64,000 nt of DNA from Phyllobacterium sp. 628 (GCF_014189505.1 NZ_CP050301.1:131501-195500); one strand, 5' to 3'. Shown: positions 54,490 through 63,635, counted from the first letter of the stretch. A program made the numbers and translations. Notes: generated from the sequence alone by a model not told the origin.

Positions 54490-55107
54490 TCACCGGGAAA
54501 GTTCCTTCAAACCCAGACGGATCAGCTTGGCTGAATCCGCATCTTCGCCCGCATCGCGCAGCGCAGCGGCGATGGCATTGGCGGCTTGGTCGCGGGAATA
54601 GCCGAGATTGGTCAGCGCCGAGACCGCATCGGCCACCGGCGCGGGCGCAACGCCCTCGCCCAGTTCCTGCTTGAGCCCGATGGTGCCTATCGCCTCACCG
54701 GCAAAGGCGGGCGCCTTGTTCTTCAGCTCGATGACGATGCGCTCGGCCACCTTCTTGCCGACACCCGGCGCACGGCTGACCATGGCAATATCGCGCAGTG
54801 CAATCGCATTGGCGAGATCGGAGGGCGACAAGGTTCCAAGGACACTCAGCGCCACCTTGGCACCAATTCCCTGCACGCTCTGCAGCAGGCGGAACCATTC
54901 GCGTTCCAGCGCTGTACCGAAACCGAAGAGACGGATCAGGTCTTCACGTACATATGTCTCGATCAAAAGCACCGCAGCCTCGCCGGCTGCCGGCATGTTC
55001 GACAGTGTGCGCGCCGAACAATAAGCGACGTAACCGACACCATGCACATCGATGATCACATGATCTTCGGCGATTTCATCGACAGTGCCTTTGAGTTTTC
55101 CGATCAT
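54490..55107 (-). CDS. ruvA: Holliday junction DNA-binding protein RuvA
   Basis: 205 residues: OB-fold domain I ([20 protein letters not shown]), helix-hairpin-helix domain II ([19 protein letters not shown] and [17 protein letters not shown]), and C-terminal domain III ([20 protein letters not shown]) that binds RuvB. The ATG overlaps the ruvC stop by 4 bp (ATGA). Confidence 0.97.
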   Translation of the reverse strand: MIGKLKGTVDEIAEDHVIIDVHGVGYVAYCSARTLSNMPAAGEAAVLLIETYVREDLIRLFGFGTALEREWFRLLQSVQGIGAKVALSVLGTLSPSDLANAIALRDIAMVSRAPGVGKKVAERIVIELKNKAPAFAGEAIGTIGLKQELGEGVAPAPVADAVSALTNLGYSRDQAANAIAAALRDAGEDADSAKLIRLGLKELSR

Positions 55108-55631
55108 AATTGCGCCGCCAGTTTCTGTTCAATAGCAATCCGGCCGATGGCGCTCTGCCGGTGATGGGCATGGCAAATGGCAACCGCCAGCGCATCCGCC
55201 GCATCGTCCGTATCGAACGTTGCCTTGGGCATCAGCACTTTCACCATCATATGGATTTGCTTCTTCTCACCGTGCCCGACACCAATCACTGCCTTCTTGA
55301 CTGCGTTGGGAGCATATTCGGCCACAGGCAACCCGGCGAGCGCCGGTACGAGCAATGCAATGCCCCGCGCCTGACCCAGCTTCAGCGTTGCCGTGGCGTC
55401 TTTGTTGACGAATGTGTGTTCGACAGCCGCCTCATGCGGCATCTGGCCGTGAATGATACCAGCCAGCCCGTCGTGCAATTGGCAAAGACGTGAAGCAAGA
55501 TCAAGCTTGGCATCGGATAGGACCGTGCCTGCTGCGACGAAGCGCAGGGAATTACCAAGCGTTTCGATAATGCCCCATCCTGTCCGCCGCAGGCCAGGAT
55601 CAATTCCAATGATGCGAATCGCTTCTTTCAT
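55104..55631 (-). CDS. ruvC: Holliday junction resolvase RuvC
   Basis: 175 residues. The four acidic catalytic residues are visible: Asp in [14 protein letters not shown], Glu in [12 protein letters not shown], and the C-terminal pair in [14 protein letters not shown]. It cuts Holliday junctions symmetrically. ATG 55631 is chosen over a TTG two codons earlier. First gene of ruvCAB. Confidence 0.96.
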   Translation of the reverse strand: MKEAIRIIGIDPGLRRTGWGIIETLGNSLRFVAAGTVLSDAKLDLASRLCQLHDGLAGIIHGQMPHEAAVEHTFVNKDATATLKLGQARGIALLVPALAGLPVAEYAPNAVKKAVIGVGHGEKKQIHMMVKVLMPKATFDTDDAADALAVAICHAHHRQSAIGRIAIEQKLAAQL

Positions 55632-55734
55632 GTGCAAACCTTATCGAGCTGTCAGAGAACTTGACAGCACAAAAGTGAACAAAAGAGAAACAGATTGCTG
55701 CGTTATGCACGATTATCCCAGGAGAAACGCACTT

Positions 55735-56280
55735 TCAGCGATGCGCAAAGGCCGTTGCCAGCAGGCTGATCTGATCAGAGACAGGATTGGTCGTCAGGCT
55801 GCGCCGGTGTCCGGCGCTTGCGCCGTCGTTGTAAATCTCGTCGTCCATCTGGCGAACGCGCGCCTGCAGGCGCAGGGAACGGTGAACAAGATCACAATAG
55901 CCAAAGGGAATCTCATCCCATCCTGCCACAGTCTCCGGCGCTGAATCCGTATCGAGGCGAACCTTCGCTTTTTCGGAAAGCACCTGTTCCTGGGTCATTT
56001 CCCCGCTGCGCGACGCCCTTTGCAAAAGCAGCCACGAAGCCACCTGCATCAGCCGGGTCGTCAGGCGCATGGATTCGGCGGCATAGAGCGTGGCAGCAAC
56101 GCGGCTCAACCGTCTGGCTTCCGTACGGCCCTCGCCATCCAGATAGGCTGCGGCTTCTTCGACCAGACTCATGCCTTCATCATAGATATGATTGAACGTT
56201 TCCGACCGGACCATGCGGTCCGCGAGCCGGATTGTATTGTCAGCGTGGAATTCCTGTTCAACCATGTCATGCCCTGTCAT
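55735..56280 (-). CDS. DUF1465 family protein
   Basis: 181 residues, all-helical prediction. TFNHIYDEGMSLVEEAAAYL and RRLSRVAATLYAAESMRLTT are conserved blocks of an alphaproteobacterial family sometimes linked to cell-cycle regulation; there is no catalytic motif. ATG 56280 starts MTGHDMVEQEFH. A CtrA-type site lies about 125-140 bp upstream. It is encoded just upstream of ruvC on the same strand (gap about 100 bp). Confidence 0.8.
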   Translation of the reverse strand: MTGHDMVEQEFHADNTIRLADRMVRSETFNHIYDEGMSLVEEAAAYLDGEGRTEARRLSRVAATLYAAESMRLTTRLMQVASWLLLQRASRSGEMTQEQVLSEKAKVRLDTDSAPETVAGWDEIPFGYCDLVHRSLRLQARVRQMDDEIYNDGASAGHRRSLTTNPVSDQISLLATAFAHR

Positions 56281-56404
56281 TAAAAATCCGCTGATTCTCA
56301 AAGCAGCGCTCTCTTACTGGGACAGCAAGCGGGTCACTACAACGGTCAACGGGCAGTATTCCCCATCAACCTGCCCGCATGCCCACATGAGCGCAAGTTT
56401 ATCC

Positions 56405-56420
56405 TTAATAAAGGGTTAAC
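56405..56420. promoter_or_regulatory. CtrA-type site upstream of the DUF1465 gene
   Basis: TTAA-TAAAGGG-TTAAC, an exact TTAA-N7-TTAAC match in the intergenic region, 125-140 bp before the DUF1465 ATG. Confidence 0.55.
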
Positions 56421-56448
56421 GTCAGGGTCGCGGAATAGATATGAACAT

Positions 56449-56546
56449 AAAAAAAGAGCCGCAAAACGTGGCGGCTCTCAGGAGTCTAACAGGGAGGCGT
56501 CAAACAAAGTGGCCAAACCACTTGGTAAGAATCCAGAAAACTGGAT
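56449..56546 (-). ncRNA. Candidate CtrA-controlled small RNA with intrinsic terminator
   Basis: On the minus strand, a TATAAA -10-like box (56558-56553) follows a CtrA-type pair (56570-56585). About 7 bases later begins a hairpin ATCCAG-tttt-CTGGAT (56546-56531), then a second hairpin AAGTGG-tttgg-CCACTT, a single-stranded CU-rich stretch with CCTCCCT that could pair with ribosome sites, and a terminator hairpin GAGCCGC/GCGGCTC (56477-56456) with a run of seven T (56455-56449). Predicted length is about 98 nt. This is the usual layout of rhizobial trans-acting sRNAs. There is no open reading frame of note. It is a prediction only. Confidence 0.6.
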
Positions 56547-56569
56547 GATCAATTTATAACTTGTAATGC

Positions 56570-56585
56570 TTAACGAGTGGTTAAC
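56570..56585. promoter_or_regulatory. CtrA-type site at the promoter of the candidate sRNA
   Basis: TTAA-CGAGTGG-TTAAC (plus strand). Read on the minus strand it covers the position of a -35 element for the TATAAA at 56558-56553, the geometry expected for a CtrA-activated promoter. Confidence 0.55.
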
Positions 56586-56635
56586 GCCGACGTTAGAGTT
56601 GCAACCACATCAGATGGAAAGATTACAGGAAGCCT

Positions 56636-58282
56636 TCAATTCCCCATGGCTTTGGCGCGTTTTCGCAGTTCGAACTTCTGAATTTTGCCAGTAGACGTCT
56701 TGGGAATATCCTCAAACAGCACATGCCGGGGCACTTTGAATCGCGCCAGCAACGTGCGGCAATGGGCGATCAGTTCTTCCTCGGTTGCAGTTTTTCCGGG
56801 TTTCAGCTCAACGAAGGCAAGCGGCGTCTCGCCCCACTTGTCATCCGGGCGGGCCACAACCGCACAGGCTCCCACCGCCGGAAACTTGTATAGGGCATCC
56901 TCGACTTCGATTGACGAGATATTTTCTCCACCCGAAATGATGATGTCCTTGGAACGGTCCTTCAGCTGGATATAGCCATCAGGATACATGACGCCGAGAT
57001 CGCCGGAATGGAACCAGCCGCCGGCAAAGGCCGCATCGCTGGCAGCCCGGTTCTTTAGATAACCTTTCATGACGATATTGCCGCGAAACATCACCTCGCC
57101 GATTGTCTCGCCATCGGCAGGCACCGGCTGCATGGTTTCAGGATCCAGCACGGCAAGGTCTTCCAGCGCCGCATAGCGTACGCCCTGCCGCGCTTTCTTG
57201 GCGGTGCGCACCGGAGCTTCCAGAACGTCCCATTCATCCTGCCATTCATTGACGACAGCCGGGCCGTAGGTTTCTGTCAGCCCGTAGAGATGCGTCACCG
57301 CAAATCCCGCATCGGCCATCCCTGCCAGCACCGATTCCGGCGGCGGTGCCGCTGCGGTATTGAAAGTAACAACTTGCGGAAAGTCGCGCTTGTCCTCATC
57401 CGCCGCATTGATCAGCACGGACATGACGATGGGCGCGCCACACAGATGCGTCACGCCATGATCCGCGATGGCATCATAGATTGGCTTGGCCCTGACCCAG
57501 CGCAGGCAGACATGCGTGCCGAACTGCAGGGCCAGCGTCCACGGAAAGCACCAGCCATTGCAGTGAAACATCGGCAGAGTCCACAGATAGACCGGATACC
57601 GGCCCATGCCCGAAGCCACGACATTGCCATAACCCATCAGCGCCGCGCCGCGATGGTGATAGACAACACCTTTTGGATCACCCGTGGTGCCGGATGTATA
57701 ATTGAGCGTGATGGAATCCCATTCGTCATCCGGCATAGACCAGTCATAATCGGGGTCGCCGCTGGCCACGAACGCCTCATAGTCGATCTCGCCAAATGGC
57801 TCGCCCTGCGGATAGGGTGCATCATCGGGATATTGCGTATCGACAAAGTGAACAACGCGCGGCTTGACCTTCGCCAGCGACAGAGCTTCCTGAAAAACCG
57901 CAGAAAACTCCGTATCGACAATGGCTACCTTGGTTTCCGCATGATCAAGCTGAAAGGCAATGACGGCGGCATCCAGCCTTGTGTTGACCGAATGCAGCAC
58001 AGCCTTGACCATCGGAACACCGAAATGCGCTTCCAGCATGGGCGGCGTATTCGACAACATGACCGTTACCGTATCACCCTTGCCAATACCAAGCCGGGAC
58101 AGCGCCGAAGCGAGCTGGCGCGTCCGCTGATAGAACAGGCCGTAGTCATACTCCTGTGCGCCGTGAATGATCGCTACTCTTGAAGGGTAAACCCGCGCTG
58201 CCCGCTCCAGATAGGTTAGCGGCGTCAGCGGCTGGTGGTTCGCCGCATTGCGCTCAAGATCACGATCGAAAATTCCATCCAT
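56636..58282 (-). CDS. AMP-forming acyl-CoA synthetase
   Basis: 548 residues of the ANL superfamily. Core motifs: LNYTSGTTGDPKGVVYHHRG (P-loop), HLYGLTETYGPAVVNEW, GWFHSGDLGVMYPDGYIQLK and RSKDIIISGGENISSIEVED, then the C-terminal catalytic Lys in KTSTGKIQKFELR. It activates a carboxylic acid, probably a medium- or long-chain fatty acid, to its CoA thioester. It is monocistronic; the sRNA candidate lies 90 bp downstream. The substrate cannot be defined. Confidence 0.92.
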   Translation of the reverse strand: MDGIFDRDLERNAANHQPLTPLTYLERAARVYPSRVAIIHGAQEYDYGLFYQRTRQLASALSRLGIGKGDTVTVMLSNTPPMLEAHFGVPMVKAVLHSVNTRLDAAVIAFQLDHAETKVAIVDTEFSAVFQEALSLAKVKPRVVHFVDTQYPDDAPYPQGEPFGEIDYEAFVASGDPDYDWSMPDDEWDSITLNYTSGTTGDPKGVVYHHRGAALMGYGNVVASGMGRYPVYLWTLPMFHCNGWCFPWTLALQFGTHVCLRWVRAKPIYDAIADHGVTHLCGAPIVMSVLINAADEDKRDFPQVVTFNTAAAPPPESVLAGMADAGFAVTHLYGLTETYGPAVVNEWQDEWDVLEAPVRTAKKARQGVRYAALEDLAVLDPETMQPVPADGETIGEVMFRGNIVMKGYLKNRAASDAAFAGGWFHSGDLGVMYPDGYIQLKDRSKDIIISGGENISSIEVEDALYKFPAVGACAVVARPDDKWGETPLAFVELKPGKTATEEELIAHCRTLLARFKVPRHVLFEDIPKTSTGKIQKFELRKRAKAMGN

Positions 58283-58369
58283 GCGCTACGCCTCCCAACG
58301 CTTTACGTTGTGAAGCTTAGACCAACGCGACAAATAATGGCTATCGCTTTTTCCATCGGCTCAAACAAA

Positions 58370-58396
58370 GGCCCGCTCTGGAATCCAGAGCGGGCC
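58370..58396 (-). terminator. Terminator of opgC
   Basis: A 12-bp GC-rich stem (58370-58381 with 58385-58396) and tight loop, followed by TTTGTTT on the minus strand. Confidence 0.85.
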
Positions 58397-58417
58397 GTGG
58401 TCTTGAAACCGATTTGA

Positions 58418-59635
58418 CTAACGGGACATCACCACCTTGGTATTACCCGACTTCATAGCCGGGCTGACCGGCTTGCCAGCAACAACCAGTTTGGATTTCG
58501 CCGCAGGTGCCTGTTGTACCGGGCGTTTGCCCCAGCCAATGCTCGGCAGCCATTCGAGATAATGCGCCAGTGCAAACTGCGCCATGATTCCGCTGGCGAT
58601 CAGCAGCGTATCGTCCAAAACATCACCCGGGTTCATCACTTTCACGATCTGGGCAACCATGGCCAGGATCGTACCGGCAATGAACACCGGCAGCGAATGT
58701 TTGCCGAGAATTGCCAGCGGATGATCCTCCGCCGTGCGTGCCAGATTGGATATGGCTGGCACCGAAACGATGATGTAGGCAAATGCCAGCACATGGGCGA
58801 GACGGGTCAGCGAAAGGAACGTCTTGTCGAAACCGGTCACCACCATCGGCAGGCCCATCGAGGTATCGATACCCCAGAGCGGTACCCGCACCCAGACCAG
58901 TGCCAGCAGGATATAACCCACGGACAGGCCGAAAAGATATTTGTTGAACGGAATATGTCCGCCGCGACGCACGTGCATGACACCGGCAATGCCGATCACA
59001 AACAGGAACTGCCATGATAAGGGATTGAGGAACCACACCCCGTCCGTCGGATAGTTCGGCGGCGCGATCTGATAAACGCCCGAGACCAGCCACAACAGAC
59101 CTGACGCACCGACCATCGTCGAGAGGCTGATATTGGCGAGCAGCAGAAACAGCGGCAGCATCAGAAGAAGCACGCCATACATCGACAGGATGTTGTTGTA
59201 ACCGAGCTGATGACCCATCGTCGCCAAACCGATCAGAGCCTTGGCTGGCTCGTCCATCAGCGGGCCTATATTGATGAAAGACATGAATTCCGGCCGCCTC
59301 AGATAAATTCCGGCAGCACAGAAGATCGCCAGCGTTGCGACAGTCGTCAGGATATGTGCGCTGTACAGCGTCGCCGCGCGGCGCCATGCCTTCAACGTCA
59401 TCAAAAAGCGATTGCCCGAATCGAATTTCGACCCGTAGGCCAAACCGACAGCAATGCCCGAGATCAGCACAAAGGCTTCGGCGGAATCTGAAAACCCGAA
59501 ATTCTTATGGGTCAGATGTTCGAATACGGTACCCGGCACATGGTTGATGAAGATGGTCAGAAGTGCCAGAGCCCGGAAGACGTCAATGCGCGTATCGCGC
59601 TGCTTGAGCTGTGTCTGTGTCATAGCATTCACCAA
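58418..59635 (-). CDS. opgC: OpgC family membrane protein (cyclic glucan succinylation type)
   Basis: About 401-405 residues with ten or so membrane helices. RDTRIDVFRALALLTIFINH and HVPGTVFEHLTHKNFGFSDS, followed by AEAFVLISGIAVGLAYG, are the conserved opening of OpgC proteins. These acyltransferase-like proteins succinylate periplasmic glucans (osmoregulated or cyclic beta-glucans). The start is GTG 59635 (AGGA four bases upstream) or ATG 59623. It is monocistronic with a strong terminator; the divergent region carries a 9-bp inverted repeat. Confidence 0.87.
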   Translation of the reverse strand: MVNAMTQTQLKQRDTRIDVFRALALLTIFINHVPGTVFEHLTHKNFGFSDSAEAFVLISGIAVGLAYGSKFDSGNRFLMTLKAWRRAATLYSAHILTTVATLAIFCAAGIYLRRPEFMSFINIGPLMDEPAKALIGLATMGHQLGYNNILSMYGVLLLMLPLFLLLANISLSTMVGASGLLWLVSGVYQIAPPNYPTDGVWFLNPLSWQFLFVIGIAGVMHVRRGGHIPFNKYLFGLSVGYILLALVWVRVPLWGIDTSMGLPMVVTGFDKTFLSLTRLAHVLAFAYIIVSVPAISNLARTAEDHPLAILGKHSLPVFIAGTILAMVAQIVKVMNPGDVLDDTLLIASGIMAQFALAHYLEWLPSIGWGKRPVQQAPAAKSKLVVAGKPVSPAMKSGNTKVVMSR

Positions 59636-59725
59636 TTCCTGTCATGCAAGATTCAATCACAGCACCCCCGGCCTCGTATGGGAGCGGTTAATCTGACGGT
59701 TGCGTTTGATAATGTTTACATAGTC

Positions 59726-59756
59726 CGAAAGTTGCGATTCGGTCGATCAACTTTCG
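59726..59756. promoter_or_regulatory. Perfect 9-bp inverted repeat in the opgC / b561 divergent region
   Basis: CGAAAGTTG (59726-59734) and CAACTTTCG (59748-59756), 13-base spacer. It lies about 91 bp before opgC and 177 bp before the b561 gene. It could be an operator; no known consensus is recognised. The rest of the roughly 300-bp gap shows nothing else definite. Confidence 0.4.
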
Positions 59757-59932
59757 TTCATAATTATGACATCGACACAATTCTTTGGACCTAACCGAAG
59801 AACAACGGGACGTTGTTTGCCGTGAAACGCCTGTTGCGTGGGCGATTGACAGAAGTCCGGTCATGGCAACATGATGTTCCCATATACGCTATCAACATTT
59901 ATTATCGTTTATTACCGTTTTGATGAGATCTC

Positions 59933-60667
59933 ATGTTCGAATGGCTGCTCTCTCCGCTTGATCCTTCCCGCATTCACCATGTGATCTTTGCCGTGTCCTG
60001 GCATGCCCGGCTCATGGTCCTGGGTTGGGCAATCCTGTTTCCGCTGGGAATTATCGTCGCGCGTTTCTTCAAGGTGATGCCGAGGCAGGACTGGCCAAGA
60101 CACGTCGATAACCGGACGTGGTGGAACGGTCACCGGATCATCCAGTACAGCGCAGGTGTGGTTGTTATCGCCGCGCTGATCCTCATAGTGACCGCGTCGG
60201 ATGACCGCCCCTACAGCCTTTTTCACAGGGTACTTGGCTGGTCCTGCCTTGCACTGGCGTTGATGCAATTCGCCTCGATCTGGTTTCGCGGCACAACCGG
60301 CGGCCCCGCCGAACCGGCACCCGACGGCTCGTTTCATGGCGATCATTACGACATGACGCTGCGGCGGCGCATCTTTGAGCGGTTCCACAAGTCGGCGGGC
60401 TATGTCGCCATTCTGCTTGCTGCGGCTGCCATCGTGACGGGCCTCTACATCACCAATGCACCACACTGGATGTGGCTGGTGATTGGTCTCTGGTGGATCG
60501 CATTGGTGATTGCATTCTGCGTTCTGCAGAAGCAACGCAGAGCCATTGACACCTATCAGGCCCTTTGGGGACCTGGCGAGGAGCATCCGGGCAATCACGT
60601 GGAACCAATCGGCTGGGGCATTGTCCGTCCGACAATTCCTCCAACGTCCAAGCCGCCCCGCAGTTAG
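59933..60667 (+). CDS. Cytochrome b561 domain membrane protein
   Basis: 244 residues with five or six membrane helices. IHHVIFAVSWHARLMVLGWA, NGHRIIQYSAGVVVIAAL, SLFHRVLGWSCLALALMQF and RFHKSAGYVAILLAAAA each supply a His inside or next to a helix, the heme b ligand pattern of the eukaryote-like b561 group. It probably carries electrons across the inner membrane. The stop overlaps that of the convergent permease gene by 4 bp. Confidence 0.82.
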   Translation: MFEWLLSPLDPSRIHHVIFAVSWHARLMVLGWAILFPLGIIVARFFKVMPRQDWPRHVDNRTWWNGHRIIQYSAGVVVIAALILIVTASDDRPYSLFHRVLGWSCLALALMQFASIWFRGTTGGPAEPAPDGSFHGDHYDMTLRRRIFERFHKSAGYVAILLAAAAIVTGLYITNAPHWMWLVIGLWWIALVIAFCVLQKQRRAIDTYQALWGPGEEHPGNHVEPIGWGIVRPTIPPTSKPPRS

Positions 60668-61431
60668 AACAGCGCGACCAGCCCGTCATAGGAAAGCTTC
60701 AGACCCATCAGCAGGATCATCACATACATGAAGGGGTAAAACACTTCTGGCCGCATACGTTTGACCACCCACGCACCGGCAAAAGTCGCCAAGGGTGCAA
60801 TCGGCATCAACACCGCCGCCGCCTTGAGGTTTTCAGCATCAAATTGGCCGAGGGCAAAATACGGGATGACCTTGACCGCGTTGATAACGGCGAAAAAGAT
60901 CACGCTGGTGCCGTTATAAATCTTTGGGTCCTGCCGGAGTGGCAGCGCATACACCTGATAGGGCGGACCACCTGCATGGGCGACAAAGCTGGTAAAACCG
61001 GCAATCGTTGACCAGAACGTTGCCGCTGCCGCATTATGGGGTTGGGCAGCGGCGCGTTTGGCAGCGCTGGCAAGCATATAGCGGGCGAAAAAGATGATCG
61101 CCACCGCGCCAACAATGAGCTTCACCATATCATCGGTCACCACCGAAGCCGTCAGCCAGCCGATGCCGACGCCAAGCAATCCGCCTGGCAGCATCAGCTT
61201 CAACGCCTTGGTGTCACGATACCCGCGCCAACTCCACAGACTGGCCACGTCCATAATGATCAGGATCGGCAGCATTATCGCCGCTGCCTGTACCGGCGGC
61301 ATGACCAGCGCCATCAGCGGCACGCCCACCTGCCCCATGGCACCGCCGAGACCACCCTTCGACATACCGATCAAAATCGTGGCAGGCACGGCAACAGCAT
61401 AGAACCAGGGGTTCAACAGGAGATCATGCAT
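60664..61431 (-). CDS. TauE/SafE family membrane permease
   Basis: 255 residues with about eight helices. ILIGMSKGGLGGAMGQVGVPLMAL near the N-terminus is the TauE/SafE signature, and GFTSFVAHAGGPPYQVYALP opens the second half. The family is linked to export or uptake of sulfonates and other organic anions. No sulfonate genes are nearby, so the substrate is open. Confidence 0.87.
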   Translation of the reverse strand: MHDLLLNPWFYAVAVPATILIGMSKGGLGGAMGQVGVPLMALVMPPVQAAAIMLPILIIMDVASLWSWRGYRDTKALKLMLPGGLLGVGIGWLTASVVTDDMVKLIVGAVAIIFFARYMLASAAKRAAAQPHNAAAATFWSTIAGFTSFVAHAGGPPYQVYALPLRQDPKIYNGTSVIFFAVINAVKVIPYFALGQFDAENLKAAAVLMPIAPLATFAGAWVVKRMRPEVFYPFMYVMILLMGLKLSYDGLVALF

Positions 61432-61527
61432 GGTGAAAATCCGGAAGGAGGGACCCCATCCTTAACCGATGAAAGCCGCAATTGAAAAATGCTTTTTGGC
61501 GAAACGTCCTGATTTAATACTAAGTAA

Positions 61528-61705
61528 TAGGTCGTAAACTCATAAATCTGACTGAAATGGCGCCTGAAACGGCAAGAAGATGCGAGGAGAGGCGCGAAGG
61601 GCGGGGCCTTTCCCCCGGCTGAGCGGCTCGACACTGCAGCTTGCAGCCGTTTCGGCGTCCAAAGGATATGGTCGATTTCAATCAGATTTATGAGTGTACG
61701 ACCTA
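61528..61705. repeat. MITE-like palindromic element with 31-bp terminal inverted repeats
   Basis: Left repeat 61528-61558 and right repeat 61675-61705 are inverted copies agreeing at 29 of 31 positions; both begin TAGGTCGTA. Inside, GAAACGGC and GCCGTTTC form a second dyad, so the 178 bp can fold almost end to end. It encodes no protein. Terminal CTAG/TA ends suggest mobilisation by an IS5-family (IS427-group) or IS630-like transposase. A collapsed copy lies at 27051-27096. The remaining part of the 409-bp gap (61432-61840) shows nothing else definite. Confidence 0.75.
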
Positions 61706-61840
61706 GGCTGTAAGACTAATATGCAACAAACAGCGAGTTCAGGTTCAGGGAAAAGACTGTTCAAACAAGCAGGCTTCCTCTATGCCCGAATTCCATCATG
61801 ATTGCCCATTCTATAGAGAACGATTGTAAGGTTGCAGCCA

Positions 61841-62497
61841 ATGAACAATGAACAGACACCTCAACGCTGCCGTATCGTTCTGATCGCGCCTCCGGCTGCG
61901 ACCGCTGACGAGTTGGCAAAAAAACTCACAGACGCCCTGTCTGGCGGCGATGTCGCCTCCGTGCTTCTGCCGGCCTATGAAACGGACGAAACCCTGTTTC
62001 AGACCATGGCCGAAAGCGTCGTGCCCATCATTCAGAATGCCGGTGCTGCCGCCATTATCGTTGGCAACACGCAGATTGCCGGACGCGTCAAGGCCGATGG
62101 CCTGCATCTGGAAGGTCCTGCCGGTGAGCTGGCAGCCAATGTCGAGCGCTTCTCGCCCAAACTGATCGTCGGGACCGGTAATATCAAGAACCGCCACACG
62201 GCGCTCGAAATCGGCGAGGCACAGCCTGACTATGTCCTTTTTGGCAAGATCGGGGCGGATACCACCCCTGAGGCGCACCCGCGCAATGTCGAATTGGCTG
62301 ACTGGTGGGCGTCGATGATCGAAATTCCCTGCATCGTTCAGGCTGGCAATACCCTGGAAAGCATTACGGATGCGGCCGCAACTGGCGCGGAGTTTATTGC
62401 GTTGGGTGCAGCTGTCTTCGGCAATGGCGCACCGGCAGAAGCCGTCAAGGAAGCCAATCGCCTGCTTGACGAACATGCGCCACGTTTCGAGGAATAG
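61841..62497 (+). CDS. Thiamine-phosphate-synthase-like protein
   Basis: 218 residues of the ThiE/TenI barrel fold: RCRIVLIAPPAATADELAKK, AAAIIVGNTQIAGRVKADGL, HLEGPAGELAANVERF and GTGNIKNRHTALEIGEAQPD, where canonical ThiE has the GxS/T and DYVxFG patterns (here PDYVLFGKIG). Several usual pyrophosphate-binding residues are weak, and no other thi gene is nearby, so it may be a ThiE paralogue. ATG 61841 is used (AAGG 9 bases upstream). A Sel1-repeat gene follows at once. Confidence 0.75.
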   Translation: MNNEQTPQRCRIVLIAPPAATADELAKKLTDALSGGDVASVLLPAYETDETLFQTMAESVVPIIQNAGAAAIIVGNTQIAGRVKADGLHLEGPAGELAANVERFSPKLIVGTGNIKNRHTALEIGEAQPDYVLFGKIGADTTPEAHPRNVELADWWASMIEIPCIVQAGNTLESITDAAATGAEFIALGAAVFGNGAPAEAVKEANRLLDEHAPRFEE

Positions 62498-62501
62498 AAC
62501 C

Positions 62502-63635
62502 ATGGGAGCAAAATCCGGAAAACTTCTTTGCACCGTCGCGGCCGTGCTGGCAGCCTTCCCGGTTTTGACATGGGAAGCCTCGGCCCAGACACCCCCGGCT
62601 GCAACGGAAACTCCTTCTCCAGCGGCGCCCGTACCAGCCGCCGCGGCGCCTGAAGCGCCTGTTGTCAATCACGCTCCAGCTCTAACGGCGGCACCCACCG
62701 ATGCACCGCAACAGCTCGAAACGCCGCAAACCACCCCTAAACAAGACAAACCGAAGCTGGCCAGTGATCCCGCCGCCGACATCGTCAATCCGACGCGCTT
62801 TGGCAAAGGTGCGATTGACGACGCGTTTGGCGCCTATCAGCGCGGCCTTTACATAACTGCCTATAATCTGGCGCTGCCGCGCGCCGAAGCTGGTGATGGC
62901 GCGGCGCAGGTGTTAATTGCCGATATGCAGGCACGGGGCCTCGGCATTCCGGTCAACCTCGCAGACTCAGCCAAATGGTACGGCAAGGCTGCAGAACAGG
63001 GTGTTCCCGAAGCGCAGTTCCGCTACGGCACGATTCTGCTGCAAGGCAAATATGCGCCGCGCGACCCACAGAAGGCCAAGGTCCTCATGAAAGCCGCAGC
63101 TGATTCCGGCAATGCCATGGCCCAATTCAACTATGCCCAGATACTGATGCAGGAACATCCCGGCGCGGTCGGCATCGACAGCGCTTATCCGTGGTTTGAG
63201 AAAGCTGCGGGACAGGGCTTGGCGGATGGCGAATATGCCCTCAGCCAGATTCTGGCGAATGGCACCCTTACGATTCCCCGTGATGACACGAAAGCGCGCG
63301 AATTTCTGATCAAGGCGGCAAAGAAGGGTTATGATACGGCTCAGCTTGATCTTGGCCGCTGGTTTGTCGAAGGGCGCGGCGGTCCCCGGGATTATACGTC
63401 CGGGTTTGGCTGGACGCTGCGAGCAGCGGCCGGCGGCAATGTCGCCGCACAGGCCCAGCTTGCCAAGCTTTATTATCAGGGCCTCGGTGTGGAAGGCGAT
63501 CCGATCAAGGCCGCGGCCTGGTATATCATTGCGCGCCGCGCCGGGCTCAGCGACCACGAACTTGATTCCTTCTTGGACGGTCTCGACGACGATCAGATGA
63601 AAGCCGCATTGACGGAAGCCAACAAGTTGCGTTGA
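62502..63635 (+). CDS. Secreted Sel1-repeat protein
   Basis: 377 residues. A signal peptide (LLCTVAAVLAAFPVLTWEASA) precedes a Pro/Ala-rich linker (about residues 30-90) and then five to six Sel1-type TPR repeats (WYGKAAEQGVPEAQFRYGTI, WFEKAAGQGLADGEYALSQI, WTLRAAAGGNVAAQAQLAKL). It is probably a periplasmic scaffold for protein contacts. The start ATG 62502 lies 4 bp after the ThiE-like gene, so they are co-transcribed. Confidence 0.88.
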   Translation: MGAKSGKLLCTVAAVLAAFPVLTWEASAQTPPAATETPSPAAPVPAAAAPEAPVVNHAPALTAAPTDAPQQLETPQTTPKQDKPKLASDPAADIVNPTRFGKGAIDDAFGAYQRGLYITAYNLALPRAEAGDGAAQVLIADMQARGLGIPVNLADSAKWYGKAAEQGVPEAQFRYGTILLQGKYAPRDPQKAKVLMKAAADSGNAMAQFNYAQILMQEHPGAVGIDSAYPWFEKAAGQGLADGEYALSQILANGTLTIPRDDTKAREFLIKAAKKGYDTAQLDLGRWFVEGRGGPRDYTSGFGWTLRAAAGGNVAAQAQLAKLYYQGLGVEGDPIKAAAWYIIARRAGLSDHELDSFLDGLDDDQMKAALTEANKLR

